Shown here one piece after another: positions 35,268-50,631 of a stretch of 64,000 bases of DNA. Under the pieces are notes generated by a model. The model saw only the letters and a program-made list of their open reading frames with translations. It made no database searches and was not told where the DNA came from. This DNA is from Tetradesmus obliquus (lineage: Eukaryota > Chlorophyta > Chlorophyceae > Sphaeropleales > Scenedesmaceae), in contig CP126193.1 in NCBI GenBank assembly GCA_030272155.1, positions 5,146,001-5,210,000 on the forward strand, given 5' to 3'. The position numbers and the translations under genes were made by a program. The stretch's first letter is position 1. Each line of letters begins with the position of its first letter.

Positions 35268-36515
35268 GGGATAAAATCGTCCAGTAGGAATTTTAGCCGG
35301 CCAGTGAGTTTCCAGTGGCGGTCCACAGACAACCTTGCCAACCCGCATCCTGCCCCCAGGACATTCGTACGGCTTATAATTTAATAAATCAACATTTTAC
35401 AAAGAGATATATCAATGAATAAACTTTCACGAAGCACACCGCACATTTCCATAATGGGCCACGAGGCGGGCCCGAGTGAAAATTCAACCGGCGCGGCGCA
35501 TTGAAGGCCGCTGCGCTTATTTCCGTATGTCAGTCCTAGGCATGTGAGGGCCTAACATGCTTGGTCATAGAACGTCCGGGATAAAATCGTCCAGTAGGAA
35601 TTTTAGCCGGCCAGTGAGTTTCCAGTGGCGGTCCACAGACAACCTTGCCAACCCGCATCCTGCCCCCAGGACATTCGTACGGCTTATAATTTGATAAATC
35701 AACATTTTACAAAGAGATATAACAATGAATAAACTTTCACGAAGCACACCTAACACATTTCCATAATGGGCCACGAGGCGGGCCTGAGTGAAAATTCAAC
35801 CGGCGCGGCGCATTGAAGGCCGCTGCGCTTATTTCCGTATGTCAGTCCTAGGCATGTGAGGGCCTAACATGCTTGGTCATAGAACGTCCGGGATAAAATC
35901 GTCCAGTAGGAATTTTAGCCGGCCAGTGAGTTTCCAGTGGCGGTCCACAGACAACCTTGCCAACCCGCATCCTGCCCCCAGGACATTCGTACGGCTTATA
36001 ATTTGATAAATCAACATTTTACAAAGAGATATAACAATGAATAAACTTTCACGAAGCACACCTAACACATTTCCATAATGGGCCACGAGGAAAATAAAAA
36101 TAAAAATGGGCCACGAGGCGGGCCTGAGTGAAAATTCAACCGGCGCGGCGCATCGAAGGCCGCTGCGCTTATTTTCGTATGTCAGTCCTAGGCATGTGAG
36201 GGCCTAACATGCTTGGTCATGGAACGTCCGGGATAAAATCGTCCAGTAGGAATTTTAGCCGGCCAGTGAGTTTCCAGTGGCGGTCCACAGACAACCTTGC
36301 CAACCCGCATCCTGCCCCCAGGACATTCGTACGGCTTATAATTTGATAAATCAACATTTTATATATATAACAATGAATAAACTTTCACGAAGCACACCGC
36401 ACATTTCCATAATGGGCCGCGAGGCGGGCCCGAGTGAAAATTCAACCGGCGCGGCGCATCGAAGGCCGCTGCGCTTATTTCCGTATGTCAGTCCTAGGCA
36501 TGTGAGGGCCTAACA
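29000..36515 (+). repeat. 3.91-kb higher-order repeat, two copies
   Basis: Poly(A) inserts at 29340 and 31291 recur at 33251 and 35202 (offset 3911). A private GCGCTGCGCATC change near 29247 recurs near 33157. The poly(A) tracts starting near 31308 and 35219 both run straight into GTCCGGG, having lost the C that other copies keep. These shared rare changes mark one recent duplication. Confidence 0.88.
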
Positions 36516-39500
36516 TGCTTGGTCATCCGGGAACGTCCGGGATAAAATCGTCCAGCAGGAATTTTAGCCGGCCAGTGAGTTTCCAGTGGCGGTCCACAGA
36601 CAACCTTGCCAACCCGCATCCTGCCCCCAGGACATTCGTACGGCTTATAATTTGATAAATCAACATTTTACAAAGAGATATGACAATGAATAAACTTTCA
36701 CGAAGCGCACCTAGCACATTTCTATAATGGGCCACGAGGCGGGCCTGAGTGAAAATTCAACCGGCGCGGCGCATCGAAGGCCGCTGCGCTTATTTTCGTA
36801 TGTCAGTCCTAGGCATGTGAGGGCCTAACATGCTTGGTCATGGAACGTCCGGGATAAAATCGTCCAGTAGGAATTTTAGCCGGCCAGTGAGTTTCCAGTG
36901 GCGGTCCACAGACAACCTTGCCAACCCGCATCCTGCCCCCAGGACATTCGTACGGCTTCAAATGTGATAAATCAGCATTTTACAAAGAGATATAACAATG
37001 AATAAACTTTCACGAAGCACACCTAACACATTTCCATAATGGGCCACGAGGCTTCAAAAAAAAAAAAATGGGCCACGAGGCGGGCCTGTGTGAAAATTCA
37101 ACCGGCGCGGCGCATCGAAGGCCGCTGCGCTTATTTTCGTATGTCAGTCCTAGGCATGTGAGGGCCTAACATGCTTGGTCATGGAACGTCCGGGATAAAA
37201 TCGTCCAGTAGGAATTTTAGCCGGCCAGTGAGTTTCCAGTGGCGGTCCACAGACAACCTTGCCAACCCGCATCCTGCCCCCAGGACATTCGTACGGCTTA
37301 TAATTTGATAAATCAGCATTTTACAAAGAGATATAACAATGAATAAACTTTCACGAAGCACACCTAACACATTTCCATAATGGGCCACGAGGCGGGCCTG
37401 AGTGAAAATTCAACCGGCGCGGCGCATCGAAGGCCGCTGCGCTTATTTTCGTCTGTCAGTCCTAGGCATGTGAGGGCCTAACATGCTTGGTCATGGAACG
37501 TCCGGGATAAAATCGTCCAGTAGGAATTTTAGCCGGCCAGTGAGTTTCCAGTGGCGGTCCACAGACAACCTTGCCAACCCGCATCCTGCCCCCAGGACAT
37601 TCGTACGGTTTATAATTTAATAAATCAACATTTTACAAAGAGATATATCAATGAATAAACTTTCACGAAGCACACCGCACATTTCCATAATGGGCCACGA
37701 GGCGGGCCCGAGTGAAAATTCAACCGGCGCGGCGCATTGAAGGCCGCTGCGCTTATTTCCGTATGTCAGTCCTAGGCATGTGAGGGCCTAACATGCTTGG
37801 TCATAGAACGTCCGGGATAAAATCGTCCAGTAGGAATTTTAGCCGGCCAGTGAGTTTCCAGTGGCGGTCCACAGACAACCTTGCCAACCCGCATCCTGCC
37901 CCCAGGACATTCGTACGGCTTATAATTTGATAAATCAACATTTTACAAAGAGATATAACAATGAATAAACTTTCACGAAGCACACCTAACACATTTCCAT
38001 AATGGGCCACGAGGAAAATAAAAATAAAAATGGGCCACGAGGCGGGCCTGAGTGAAAATTCAACCGGCGCGGCGCATCGAAGGCCGCTGCGCTTATTTTC
38101 GTATGTCAGTCCTAGGCATGTGAGGGCCTAACATGCTTGGTCATGGAACGTCCGGGATAAAATCGTCCAGTAGGAATTTTAGCCGGCCAGTGAGTTTCCA
38201 GTGGCGGTCCACAGACAACCTTGCCAACCCGCATCCTGCCCCCAGGACATTCGTACGGCTTATAATTTGATAAATCAACATTTTATATATATAACAATGA
38301 ATAAACTTTCACGAAGCACACCGCACATTTCCATAATGGGCCGCGAGGCGGGCCCGAGTGAAAATTCAACCGGCGCGGCGCATCGAAGGCCGCTGCGCTT
38401 ATTTCCGTATGTCAGTCCTAGGCATGTGAGGGCCTAACATGCTTGGTCATCCGGGAACGTCCGGGATAAAATCGTCCAGCAGGAATTTTAGCCGGCCAGT
38501 GAGTTTCCAGTGGCGGTCCACAGACAACCTTGCCAACCCGCATCCTGCCCCCAGGACATTCGTACGGCTTATAATTTGATAAATCAACATTTTACAAAGA
38601 GATATGACAATGAATAAACTTTCACGAAGCGCACCTAGCACATTTCTATAATGGGCCACGAGGCGGGCCTGAGTGAAAATTCAACCGGCGCGGCGCATCG
38701 AAGGCCGCTGCGCTTATTTTCGTCTGTCAGTCCTAGGCATGTGAGGGCCTAACATGCTTGGTCATGGAACGTCCGGGATAAAATCGTCCAGTAGGAATTT
38801 TAGCCGGCCAGTGAGTTTCCAGTGGCGGTCCATAGACAACCTTGCCAACCCGCATCCTGCCCCCAGGACATTCGTACGGCTTCAAATGTGATAAATCAGC
38901 ATTTTACAAAGAGATATGACAATGAATAAACTTTCACGAAGCGCACCTAGCACATTTCCATAATGGGCCACGAGGCGGGCCTGAGTGAAAATTCAACCGG
39001 CGCGGCGCATCGAAGGCCGCTGCGCTTATTTTCGTCTGTCAGTCCTAGGCATGTGAGGGCCTAACATGCTTGGTCATGGAACGTCCGGGATAAAATCGTC
39101 CAGTAGGAATTTTAGCCGGCCAGTGAGTTTCCAGTGGCGGTCCACAGACAACCTTGCCAACCCGCATCCTGCCCCCAGGACATTCGTACGGCTTATAATT
39201 TAATAAATCAACATTTTACAAAGAGATATATCAATGAATAAACTTTCACGAAGCACACCGCACATTTCCATAATGGGCCACGAGGCGGGCCCGAGTGAAA
39301 ATTCAACCGGCGCGGCGCATTGAAGGCCGCTGCGCTTATTTCCGTATGTCAGTCCTAGGCATGTGAGGGCCTAACATGCTTGGTCATAGAACGTCCGGGA
39401 TAAAATCGTCCAGTAGGAATTTTAGCCGGCCAGTGAGTTTCCAGTGGCGGTCCACAGACAACCTTGCCAACCCGCATCCTGCCCCCAGGACATTCGTACG

Positions 39501-42500
39501 GCTTATAATTTGATAAATCAACATTTTACAAAGAGATATAACAATGAATAAACTTTCACGAAGCACACCTAACACATTTCCATAATGGGCCACGAGGCGG
39601 GCCTGAGTGAAAATTCAACCGGCGCGGCGCATTGAAGGCCGCTGCGCTTATTTCCGTATGTCAGTCCTAGGCATGTGAGGGCCTAACATGCTTGGTCATA
39701 GAACGTCCGGGATAAAATCGTCCAGTAGGAATTTTAGCCGGCCAGTGAGTTTCCAGTGGCGGTCCACAGACAACCTTGCCAACCCGCATCCTGCCCCCAG
39801 GACATTCGTACGGCTTATAATTTGATAAATCAACATTTTACAAAGAGATATAACAATGAATAAACTTTCACGAAGCACACCTAACACATTTCCATAATGG
39901 GCCACGAGGAAAATAAAAATAAAAATGGGCCACGAGGCGGGCCTGAGTGAAAATTCAACCGGCGCGGCGCATCGAAGGCCGCTGCGCTTATTTTCGTATG
40001 TCAGTCCTAGGCATGTGAGGGCCTAACATGCTTGGTCATGGAACGTCCGGGATAAAATCGTCCAGTAGGAATTTTAGCCGGCCAGTGAGTTTCCAGTGGC
40101 GGTCCACAGACAACCTTGCCAACCCGCATCCTGCCCCCAGGACATTCGTACGGCTTATAATTTGATAAATCAACATTTTATATATATAACAATGAATAAA
40201 CTTTCACGAAGCACACCGCACATTTCCATAATGGGCCGCGAGGCGGGCCCGAGTGAAAATTCAACCGGCGCGGCGCATCGAAGGCCGCTGCGCTTATTTC
40301 CGTATGTCAGTCCTAGGCATGTGAGGGCCTAACATGCTTGGTCATCCGGGAACGTCCGGGATAAAATCGTCCAGCAGGAATTTTAGCCGGCCAGTGAGTT
40401 TCCAGTGGCGGTCCACAGACAACCTTGCCAACCCGCATCCTGCCCCCAGGACATTCGTACGGCTTATAATTTGATAAATCAACATTTTACAAAGAGATAT
40501 GACAATGAATAAACTTTCACGAAGCGCACCTAGCACATTTCTATAATGGGCCACGAGGCGGGCCTGAGTGAAAATTCAACCGGCGCGGCGCATCGAAGGC
40601 CGCTGCGCTTATTTTCGTATGTCAGTCCTAGGCATGTGAGGGCCTAACATGCTTGGTCATGGAACGTCCGGGATAAAATCGTCCAGTAGGAATTTTAGCC
40701 GGCCAGTGAGTTTCCAGTGGCGGTCCATAGACAACCTTGCCAACCCGCATCCTGCCCCCAGGACATTCGTACGGCTTCAAATGTGATAAATCAGCATTTT
40801 ACAAAGAGATATAACAATGAATAAACTTTCACGAAGCACACCTAACACATTTCCATAATGGGCCACGAGGCTTCAAAAAAAAAAAAATGGGCCACGAGGC
40901 GGGCCTGTGTGAAAATTCAACCGGCGCGGCGCATCGAAGGCCGCTGCGCTTATTTTCGTATGTCAGTCCTAGGCATGTGAGGGCCTAACATGCTTGGTCA
41001 TGGAACGTCCGGGATAAAATCGTCCAGTAGGAATTTTAGCCGGCCAGTGAGTTTCCAGTGGCGGTCCACAGACAACCTTGCCAACCCGCATCCTGCCCCC
41101 AGGACATTCGTACGGCTTATAATTTGATAAATCAGCATTTTACAAAGAGATATAACAATGAATAAACTTTCACGAAGCACACCTAACACATTTCCATAAT
41201 GGGCCACGAGGCGGGCCTGAGTGAAAATTCAACCGGCGCGGCGCATCGAAGGCCGCTGCGCTTATTTTCGTCTGTCAGTCCTAGGCATGTGAGGGCCTAA
41301 CATGCTTGGTCATGGAACGTCCGGGATAAAATCGTCCAGTAGGAATTTTAGCCGGCCAGTGAGTTTCCAGTGGCGGTCCACAGACAACCTTGCCAACCCG
41401 CATCCTGCCCCCAGGACATTCGTACGGTTTATAATTTAATAAATCAACATTTTACAAAGAGATATATCAATGAATAAACTTTCACGAAGCACACCGCACA
41501 TTTCCATAATGGGCCACGAGGCGGGCCCGAGTGAAAATTCAACCGGCGCGGCGCATTGAAGGCCGCTGCGCTTATTTCCGTATGTCAGTCCTAGGCATGT
41601 GAGGGCCTAACATGCTTGGTCATAGAACGTCCGGGATAAAATCGTCCAGTAGGAATTTTAGCCGGCCAGTGAGTTTCCAGTGGCGGTCCACAGACAACCT
41701 TGCCAACCCGCATCCTGCCCCCAGGACATTCGTACGGCTTATAATTTGATAAATCAACATTTTACAAAGAGATATAACAATGAATAAACTTTCACGAAGC
41801 ACACCTAACACATTTCCATAATGGGCCACGAGGAAAATAAAAATAAAAATGGGCCACGAGGCGGGCCTGAGTGAAAATTCAACCGGCGCGGCGCATCGAA
41901 GGCCGCTGCGCTTATTTTCGTATGTCAGTCCTAGGCATGTGAGGGCCTAACATGCTTGGTCATGGAACGTCCGGGATAAAATCGTCCAGTAGGAATTTTA
42001 GCCGGCCAGTGAGTTTCCAGTGGCGGTCCATAGACAACCTTGCCAACCCGCATCCTGCCCCCAGGACATTCGTACGGCTTATAATTTGATAAATCAACAT
42101 TTTATATATATAACAATGAATAAACTTTCACGAAGCACACCGCACATTTCCATAATGGGCCGCGAGGCGGGCCCGAGTGAAAATTCAACCGGCGCGGCGC
42201 ATCGAAGGCCGCTGCGCTTATTTCCGTATGTCAGTCCTAGGCATGTGAGGGCCTAACATGCTTGGTCATCCGGGAACGTCCGGGATAAAATCGTCCAGCA
42301 GGAATTTTAGCCGGCCAGTGAGTTTCCAGTGGCGGTCCACAGACAACCTTGCCAACCCGCATCCTGCCCCCAGGACATTCGTACGGCTTATAATTTGATA
42401 AATCAACATTTTACAAAGAGATATGACAATGAATAAACTTTCACGAAGCGCACCTAGCACATTTCTATAATGGGCCACGAGGCGGGCCTGAGTGAAAATT

Positions 42501-45500
42501 CAACCGGCGCGGCGCATCGAAGGCCGCTGCGCTTATTTTCGTCTGTCAGTCCTAGGCATGTGAGGGCCTAACATGCTTGGTCATGGAACGTCCGGGATAA
42601 AATCGTCCAGTAGGAATTTTAGCCGGCCAGTGAGTTTCCAGTGGCGGTCCATAGACAACCTTGCCAACCCGCATCCTGCCCCCAGGACATTCGTACGGCT
42701 TCAAATGTGATAAATCAGCATTTTACAAAGAGATATGACAATGAATAAACTTTCACGAAGCGCACCTAGCACATTTCCATAATGGGCCACGAGGCGGGCC
42801 TGAGTGAAAATTCAACCGGCGCGGCGCATCGAAGGCCGCTGCGCTTATTTCCGTATGTCAGTCCTAGGCATGTGAGGGCCTAACATGCTTGGTCATGGAA
42901 CGTCCGGGATAAAATCGTCCAGTAGGAATTTTAGCCGGCCAGTGAGTTTCCAGTGGCGGTCCACAGACAACCTTGCCAACCCGCATCCTGCCCCCAGGAC
43001 ATTCGTACGGCTTATAATTTAATAAATCAACATTTTACAAAGAGATATATCAATGAATAAACTTTCACGAAGCACACCGCACATTTCCATAATGGGCCAC
43101 GAGGCGGGCCCGAGTGAAAATTCAACCGGCGCGGCGCATTGAAGGCCGCTGCGCTTATTTCCGTATGTCAGTCCTAGGCATGTGAGGGCCTAACATGCTT
43201 GGTCATAGAACGTCCGGGATAAAATCGTCCAGTAGGAATTTTAGCCGGCCAGTGAGTTTCCAGTGGCGGTCCACAGACAACCTTGCCAACCCGCATCCTG
43301 CCCCCAGGACATTCGTACGGCTTATAATTTGATAAATCAACATTTTACAAAGAGATATAACAATGAATAAACTTTCACGAAGCACACCTAACACATTTCC
43401 ATAATGGGCCACGAGGCGGGCCTGAGTGAAAATTCAACCGGCGCGGCGCATTGAAGGCCGCTGCGCTTATTTCCGTATGTCAGTCCTAGGCATGTGAGGG
43501 CCTAACATGCTTGGTCATAGAACGTCCGGGATAAAATCGTCCAGTAGGAATTTTAGCCGGCCAGTGAGTTTCCAGTGGCGGTCCACAGACAACCTTGCCA
43601 ACCCGCATCCTGCCCCCAGGACATTCGTACGGCTTATAATTTGATAAATCAACATTTTACAAAGAGATATAACAATGAATAAACTTTCACGAAGCACACC
43701 TAACACATTTCCATAATGGGCCACGAGGAAAATAAAAATAAAAATGGGCCACGAGGCGGGCCTGAGTGAAAATTCAACCGGCGCGGCGCATCGAAGGCCG
43801 CTGCGCTTATTTTCGTATGTCAGTCCTAGGCATGTGAGGGCCTAACATGCTTGGTCATGGAACGTCCGGGATAAAATCGTCCAGTAGGAATTTTAGCCGG
43901 CCAGTGAGTTTCCAGTGGCGGTCCACAGACAACCTTGCCAACCCGCATCCTGCCCCCAGGACATTCGTACGGCTTATAATTTGATAAATCAACATTTTAT
44001 ATATATAACAATGAATAAACTTTCACGAAGCACACCGCACATTTCCATAATGGGCCGCGAGGCGGGCCCGAGTGAAAATTCAACCGGCGCGGCGCATCGA
44101 AGGCCGCTGCGCTTATTTCCGTATGTCAGTCCTAGGCATGTGAGGGCCTAACATGCTTGGTCATCCGGGAACGTCCGGGATAAAATCGTCCAGCAGGAAT
44201 TTTAGCCGGCCAGTGAGTTTCCAGTGGCGGTCCACAGACAACCTTGCCAACCCGCATCCTGCCCCCAGGACATTCGTACGGCTTATAATTTGATAAATCA
44301 ACATTTTACAAAGAGATATGACAATGAATAAACTTTCACGAAGCGCACCTAGCACATTTCTATAATGGGCCACGAGGCGGGCCTGAGTGAAAATTCAACC
44401 GGCGCGGCGCATCGAAGGCCGCTGCGCTTATTTTCGTATGTCAGTCCTAGGCATGTGAGGGCCTAACATGCTTGGTCATGGAACGTCCGGGATAAAATCG
44501 TCCAGTAGGAATTTTAGCCGGCCAGTGAGTTTCCAGTGGCGGTCCATAGACAACCTTGCCAACCCGCATCCTGCCCCCAGGACATTCGTACGGCTTCAAA
44601 TGTGATAAATCAGCATTTTACAAAGAGATATAACAATGAATAAACTTTCACGAAGCACACCTAACACATTTCCATAATGGGCCACGAGGCTTCAAAAAAA
44701 AAAAAATGGGCCACGAGGCGGGCCTGTGTGAAAATTCAACCGGCGCGGCGCATCGAAGGCCGCTGCGCTTATTTTCGTATGTCAGTCCTAGGCATGTGAG
44801 GGCCTAACATGCTTGGTCATGGAACGTCCGGGATAAAATCGTCCAGTAGGAATTTTAGCCGGCCAGTGAGTTTCCAGTGGCGGTCCACAGACAACCTTGC
44901 CAACCCGCATCCTGCCCCCAGGACATTCGTACGGCTTATAATTTGATAAATCAGCATTTTACAAAGAGATATAACAATGAATAAACTTTCACGAAGCACA
45001 CCTAACACATTTCCATAATGGGCCACGAGGCGGGCCTGAGTGAAAATTCAACCGGCGCGGCGCATCGAAGGCCGCTGCGCTTATTTTCGTCTGTCAGTCC
45101 TAGGCATGTGAGGGCCTAACATGCTTGGTCATGGAACGTCCGGGATAAAATCGTCCAGTAGGAATTTTAGCCGGCCAGTGAGTTTCCAGTGGCGGTCCAC
45201 AGACAACCTTGCCAACCCGCATCCTGCCCCCAGGACATTCGTACGGTTTATAATTTAATAAATCAACATTTTACAAAGAGATATATCAATGAATAAACTT
45301 TCACGAAGCACACCGCACATTTCCATAATGGGCCACGAGGCGGGCCCGAGTGAAAATTCAACCGGCGCGGCGCATTGAAGGCCGCTGCGCTTATTTCCGT
45401 ATGTCAGTCCTAGGCATGTGAGGGCCTAACATGCTTGGTCATAGAACGTCCGGGATAAAATCGTCCAGTAGGAATTTTAGCCGGCCAGTGAGTTTCCAGT

Positions 45501-47330
45501 GGCGGTCCACAGACAACCTTGCCAACCCGCATCCTGCCCCCAGGACATTCGTACGGCTTATAATTTGATAAATCAACATTTTACAAAGAGATATAACAAT
45601 GAATAAACTTTCACGAAGCACACCTAACACATTTCCATAATGGGCCACGAGGAAAATAAAAATAAAAATGGGCCACGAGGCGGGCCTGAGTGAAAATTCA
45701 ACCGGCGCGGCGCATCGAAGGCCGCTGCGCTTATTTTCGTCTGTCAGTCCTAGGCATGTGAGGGCCTAACATGCTTGGTCATGGAACGTCCGGGATAAAA
45801 TCGTCCAGTAGGAATTTTAGCCGGCCAGTGAGTTTCCAGTGGCGGTCCACAGACAACCTTGCCAACCCGCATCCTGCCCCCAGGACATTCGTACGGCTTA
45901 TAATTTGATAAATCAACATTTTATATATATAACAATGAATAAACTTTCACGAAGCACACCGCACATTTCCATAATGGGCCGCGAGGCGGGCCCGAGTGAA
46001 AATTCAACCGGCGCGGCGCATCGAAGGCCGCTGCGCTTATTTCCGTATGTCAGTCCTAGGCATGTGAGGGCCTAACATGCTTGGTCATCCGGGAACGTCC
46101 GGGATAAAATCGTCCAGCAGGAATTTTAGCCGGCCAGTGAGTTTCCAGTGGCGGTCCACAGACAACCTTGCCAACCCGCATCCTGCCCCCAGGACATTCG
46201 TACGGCTTATAATTTGATAAATCAACATTTTACAAAGAGATATGACAATGAATAAACTTTCACGAAGCGCACCTAGCACATTTCTATAATGGGCCACGAG
46301 GCGGGCCTGAGTGAAAATTCAACCGGCGCGGCGCATCGAAGGCCGCTGCGCTTATTTTCGTCTGTCAGTCCTAGGCATGTGAGGGCCTAACATGCTTGGT
46401 CATGGAACGTCCGGGATAAAATCGTCCAGTAGGAATTTTAGCCGGCCAGTGAGTTTCCAGTGGCGGTCCATAGACAACCTTGCCAACCCGCATCCTGCCC
46501 CCAGGACATTCGTACGGCTTCAAATGTGATAAATCAGCATTTTACAAAGAGATATGACAATGAATAAACTTTCACGAAGCGCACCTAGCACATTTCTATA
46601 ATGGGCCACGAGGCGGGCCTGAGTGAAAATTCAACCGGCGCGGCGCATCGAAGGCCGCTGCGCTTATTTTCGTATGTCAGTCCTAGGCATGTGAGGGCCT
46701 AACATGCTTGGTCATGGAACGTCCGGGATAAAATCGTCCAGTAGGAATTTTAGCCGGCCAGTGAGTTTCCAGTGGCGGTCCACAGACAACCTTGCCAACC
46801 CGCATCCTGCCCCCAGGACATTCGTACGGTTTATAATTTAATAAATCAACATTTTACAAAGAGATATATCAATGAATAAACTTTCACGAAGCACACCGCA
46901 CATTTCCATAATGGGCCACGAGGCGGGCCCGAGTGAAAATTCAACCGGCGCGGCGCATTGAAGGCCGCTGCGCTTATTTCCGTATGTCAGTCCTAGGCAT
47001 GTGAGGGCCTAACATGCTTGGTCATAGAACGTCCGGGATAAAATCGTCCAGTAGGAATTTTAGCCGGCCAGTGAGTTTCCAGTGGCGGTCCACAGACAAC
47101 CTTGCCAACCCGCATCCTGCCCCCAGGACATTCGTACGGCTTATAATTTGATAAATCAACATTTTACAAAGAGATATAACAATGAATAAACTTTCACGAA
47201 GCACACCTAACACATTTCCATAATGGGCCACGAGGCGGGCCTGAGTGAAAATTCAACCGGCGCGGCGCATCGAAGGCCGCTGCGCTTATTTTCGTCTGTC
47301 AGTCCTAGGCATGTGAGGGCCTAACATGCT
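36091..47330 (+). repeat. 3,819-bp higher-order repeat, nearly three copies
   Basis: All subtype landmarks repeat at exactly 3819 bp: CTTC-poly(A) inserts at 37052, 40871 and 44690, and A/T inserts at 36091, 39910, 43729 and at 38015, 41834, 45653. The block has none of the longer (17-nt) poly(A) inserts, which are absent from about 35.3 to 47.3 kb. The exact period implies very recent amplification. Confidence 0.9.
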
Positions 47331-47371
47331 TGGTCATGGAACGTCCGGGATAAAACCCGGGTTTCTTGCTT

Positions 47372-47405
<34 letters not shown>

Positions 47406-50400
47406 GTCCGGGATAAAATCGTCCAGTAGGAATTTTAGCCGGCCAGTGAGTTTCCAGTGGCGGTCCACAGACAACCTTGCCAACCCGCATCCTGCCCCCA
47501 GGACATTCGTACGGCTTATAATTTGATAAATCAACATTTTACAAAGAGATATGACAATGAATAAACTTTCACGAAGCGCACCTAGCACATTTCTATAATG
47601 GGCCACGAGGCGGGCCTGAGTGAAAATTCAACCGGCGCGGCGCATTGAAGGCCGCTGCGCTTATTTCCGTATGTCAGTCCTAGGCATGTGAGGGCCTAAC
47701 ATGCTTGGTCATAGAACGTCCGGGATAAAATCGTCCAGTAGGAATTTTAGCCGGCCAGTGAGTTTCCAGTGGCGGTCCACAGACAACCTTGCCAACCCGC
47801 ATCCTGCCCCCAGGACATTCGTACGGCTTATAATTTGATAAATCAACATTTTACAAAGAGATATAACAATGAATAAACTTTCACGAAGCACACCTAACAC
47901 ATTTCCATAATGGGCCACGAGGAAAATAAAAATAAAAATGGGCCACGAGGCGGGCCTGAGTGAAAATTCAACCGGCGCGGCGCATCGAAGGCCGCTGCGC
48001 TTATTTTCGTATGTCAGTCCTAGGCATGTGAGGGCCTAACATGCTTGGTCATGGAACGTCCGGGATAAAATCGTCCAGTAGGAATTTTAGCCGGCCAGTG
48101 AGTTTCCAGTGGCGGTCCACAGACAACCTTGCCAACCCGCATCCTGCCCCCAGGACATTCGTACGGCTTATAATTTGATAAATCAACATTTTATATATAT
48201 AACAATGAATAAACTTTCACGAAGCACACCGCACATTTCCATAATGGGCCGCGAGGCGGGCCCGAGTGAAAATTCAACCGGCGCGGCGCATCGAAGGCCG
48301 CTGCGCTTATTTTCGTCTGTCAGTCCTAGGCATGTGAGGGCCTAACATGCTTGGTCATGGAACGTCCGGGATAAAATCGTCCAGTAGGAATTTTAGCCGG
48401 CCAGTGAGTTTCCAGTGGCGGTCCACAGACAACCTTGCCAACCCGCATCCTGCCCCCAGGACATTCGTACGGTTTATAATTTAATAAATCAACATTTTAC
48501 AAAGAGATATATCAATGAATAAACTTTCACGAAGCACACCGCACATTTCCATAATGGGCCACGAGGCGGGCCCGAGTGAAAATTCAACCGGCGCGGCGCA
48601 TTGAAGGCCGCTGCGCTTATTTCCGTATGTCAGTCCTAGGCATGTGAGGGCCTAACATGCTTGGTCATAGAACGTCCGGGATAAAATCGTCCAGTAGGAA
48701 TTTTAGCCGGCCAGTGAGTTTCCAGTGGCGGTCCACAGACAACCTTGCCAACCCGCATCCTGCCCCCAGGACATTCGTACGGCTTATAATTTGATAAATC
48801 AACATTTTACAAAGAGATATAACAATGAATAAACTTTCACGAAGCACACCTAACACATTTCCATAATGGGCCACGAGGAAAATAAAAATAAAAATGGGCC
48901 ACGAGGCGGGCCTGAGTGAAAATTCAACCGGCGCGGCGCATCGAAGGCCGCTGCGCTTATTTTCGTATGTCAGTCCTAGGCATGTGAGGGCCTAACATGC
49001 TTGGTCATGGAACGTCCGGGATAAAATCGTCCAGTAGGAATTTTAGCCGGCCAGTGAGTTTCCAGTGGCGGTCCACAGACAACCTTGCCAACCCGCATCC
49101 TGCCCCCAGGACATTCGTACGGCTTATAATTTGATAAATCAACATTTTATATATATAACAATGAATAAACTTTCACGAAGCACACCGCACATTTCCATAA
49201 TGGGCCGCGAGGCGGGCCCGAGTGAAAATTCAACCGGCGCGGCGCATCGAAGGCCGCTGCGCTTATTTCCGTATGTCAGTCCTAGGCATGTGAGGGCCTA
49301 ACATGCTTGGTCATCCGGGAACGTCCGGGATAAAATCGTCCAGCAGGAATTTTAGCCGGCCAGTGAGTTTCCAGTGGCGGTCCACAGACAACCTTGCCAA
49401 CCCGCATCCTGCCCCCAGGACATTCGTACGGCTTATAATTTGATAAATCAACATTTTACAAAGAGATATGACAATGAATAAACTTTCACGAAGCGCACCT
49501 AGCACATTTCTATAATGGGCCACGAGGCGGGCCTGAGTGAAAATTCAACCGGCGCGGCGCATCGAAGGCCGCTGCGCTTATTTTCGTCTGTCAGTCCTAG
49601 GCATGTGAGGGCCTAACATGCTTGGTCATGGAACGTCCGGGATAAAATCGTCCAGTAGGAATTTTAGCCGGCCAGTGAGTTTCCAGTGGCGGTCCATAGA
49701 CAACCTTGCCAACCCGCATCCTGCCCCCAGGACATTCGTACGGCTTCAAATGTGATAAATCAGCATTTTACAAAGAGATATGACAATGAATAAACTTTCA
49801 CGAAGCGCACCTAGCACATTTCTATAATGGGCCACGAGGCGGGCCTGAGTGAAAATTCAACCGGCGCGGCGCATCGAAGGCCGCTGCGCTTATTTTCGTA
49901 TGTCAGTCCTAGGCATGTGAGGGCCTAACATGCTTGGTCATGGAACGTCCGGGATAAAATCGTCCAGTAGGAATTTTAGCCGGCCAGTGAGTTTCCAGTG
50001 GCGGTCCACAGACAACCTTGCCAACCCGCATCCTGCCCCCAGGACATTCGTACGGCTTATAATTTAATAAATCAACATTTTACAAAGAGATATATCAATG
50101 AATAAACTTTCACGAAGCACACCGCACATTTCCATAATGGGCCACGAGGCGGGCCCGAGTGAAAATTCAACCGGCGCGGCGCATTGAAGGCCGCTGCGCT
50201 TATTTCCGTATGTCAGTCCTAGGCATGTGAGGGCCTAACATGCTTGGTCATAGAACGTCCGGGATAAAATCGTCCAGTAGGAATTTTAGCCGGCCAGTGA
50301 GTTTCCAGTGGCGGTCCACAGACAACCTTGCCAACCCGCATCCTGCCCCCAGGACATTCGTACGGCTTATAATTTGATAAATCAACATTTTACAAAGAGA

Positions 50401-50597
50401 TATAACAATGAATAAACTTTCACGAAGCACACCTAACACATTTCCATAATGGGCCACGAGGCGGGCCTGAGTGAAAATTCAACCGGCGCGGCGCATCGAA
50501 GGCCGCTGCGCTTATTTTCGTCTGTCAGTCCTAGGCATGTGAGGGCCTAACATGCTTGGTCATGGAACGTCCGGGATAAAACCCGGGTTTCTTGCTT

Positions 50598-50631
<34 letters not shown>

